A DNA stretch of 64,000 nucleotides. Origin: Emydura subglobosa (lineage: Eukaryota > Chordata > Testudines > Chelidae). Both the position numbers and the translations under genes were made by a program. The stretch spans positions 60,639,430 to 60,703,429 of the forward strand of contig ML679961.1 of the NCBI GenBank assembly GCA_007922225.1. The letters are read 5' to 3'. The notes beneath the pieces are model-generated. The model had not been told where the DNA came from and did no database searches. It saw only the letters and a program-made list of their open reading frames with translations. Shown in pieces: positions 63,421 to 64,000 of the stretch (positions within the stretch are counted from its first letter, which is position 1; each line of letters begins with the position of its first letter).

Positions 63421-63595
63421 GGCTGCAGCAGTAGCACCCTTAGGTCTTGCACCTGTGGTTCTCGTTGTATGCGTGTGGGAGGGGCTCAGCGAAGGCAGTG
63501 ACGGGGGCCGCTCGGGCACTTGGACAAGGAGGATTTGTGTTTGCAAGGGCTCATTGAGAGTCCTCCACTTAGTTTTTTGTTGTGCAAGACAGAAG
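63050..63595 (+). other. Possible first exon of an unidentified divergent transcript
   Basis: A consensus donor AAG|GTGAGT is at 63595|63596 on the plus strand, downstream of the CpG block. If used, it would end a mostly non-coding first exon of a gene running off the right edge. No recognisable protein is encoded before it. A weaker donor GTAGGC occurs near 63151. The gene cannot be named from this window. Confidence 0.25.
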
Positions 63596-64000
63596 GTGAG
63601 TTTGTAATGAAAATGGCGGGGAAAGGTGTATAATTACTGTGAGCAGAACGACTGTGCCCCCTGAGCAGGCAGTGCCAGTGAAACATGAGAGAAGATGTGA
63701 TTACACATACCAGATGTGCACCACAAGTATGCTGTGGGGTAGGAGACTGACATGCCAATGACCTCAGTCACCAGAAAAGCCTGGCCATTCTTGCATATAG
63801 GCTGACTGCTTGGATCATGTTATTTTATCAAATCAGTTCCAGATCTGTGTAAGCACAGGGTGTAACTACACTAGTTGAGATTTATTGGCCAGTTCCTACA
63901 AAAGGAGTGGATGTAGTCATTTGAGGAATGGGCATATTAAAAATGGCCAAATTATTGTGACATCAATATCATGCACCAAATGTGAGACTTGATTGCAAAA
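63596..64000. other. Sequence beyond the CpG block, right edge
   Basis: Begins with the plus-strand donor GTGAGT at 63596, so it may be intron of an unidentified divergent gene. No repeat or coding signal recognised. Confidence 0.35.

Overview
The window is nuclear DNA from a vertebrate, most likely a turtle or another non-avian reptile. Two split, intron-rich genes carry proteins close to their human counterparts. The space between and inside them is filled with CR1-clade LINEs, MIR and tRNA-like SINEs, hAT and mariner-like MITEs, a DIRS retrotransposon and solo-LTR-like pieces, a mixture typical of turtle genomes. The species assignment is inferred from repeat content. I see no CRISPR array, operon or bacterial feature, and no convincing undescribed system.

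Layout. Positions 153-16585 (+) hold the last nine coding exons of TMEM62, a metallophosphoesterase-domain membrane protein. Its 5' exons lie to the left of the window. Positions 33407-47945 (-) hold the complete nine-exon coding region of PTGR2 (prostaglandin reductase 2, 347 aa), with a poly(A) signal at 33361-33366. The two genes converge across about 17 kb of repeat-rich intergenic DNA. A CpG-rich block at about 62.2-63.4 kb, with NRF1-like, CRE-like and X-box-like motifs, is the likely PTGR2 promoter. A strong minus-strand splice donor at 62766-62761 would end a non-coding first exon, leaving a first intron of about 14.8 kb. A plus-strand donor at 63596 suggests a divergent transcript leaving the window to the right.

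Repeats. The largest element is a 4.4 kb minus-strand DIRS-type retrotransposon (28858-33249). It has gag-like, reverse transcriptase and RNase H remnants, the C-terminal end of its tyrosine recombinase, inverted termini, and an internal region complementary to its own joined ends. A second DIRS 3' end (60240-60798) lies between inverted copies of one LTR-like repeat. Five hAT-type MITEs are bounded by 8-bp target duplications at 3455, 21719, 27966, 34379 and 46544. A SINE-like retroposon with a 13-bp duplication sits directly against one of them. At least five further MITEs share TGTCTACAC-like ends.

The genes appear to be ordinary housekeeping loci. TMEM62 is an integral membrane protein of poorly defined function. 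PTGR2 is a cytosolic NADPH-dependent 15-keto-prostaglandin reductase. Nothing in the sequence indicates that they act together. Their adjacency differs from human, where they lie on chromosomes 15 and 14.
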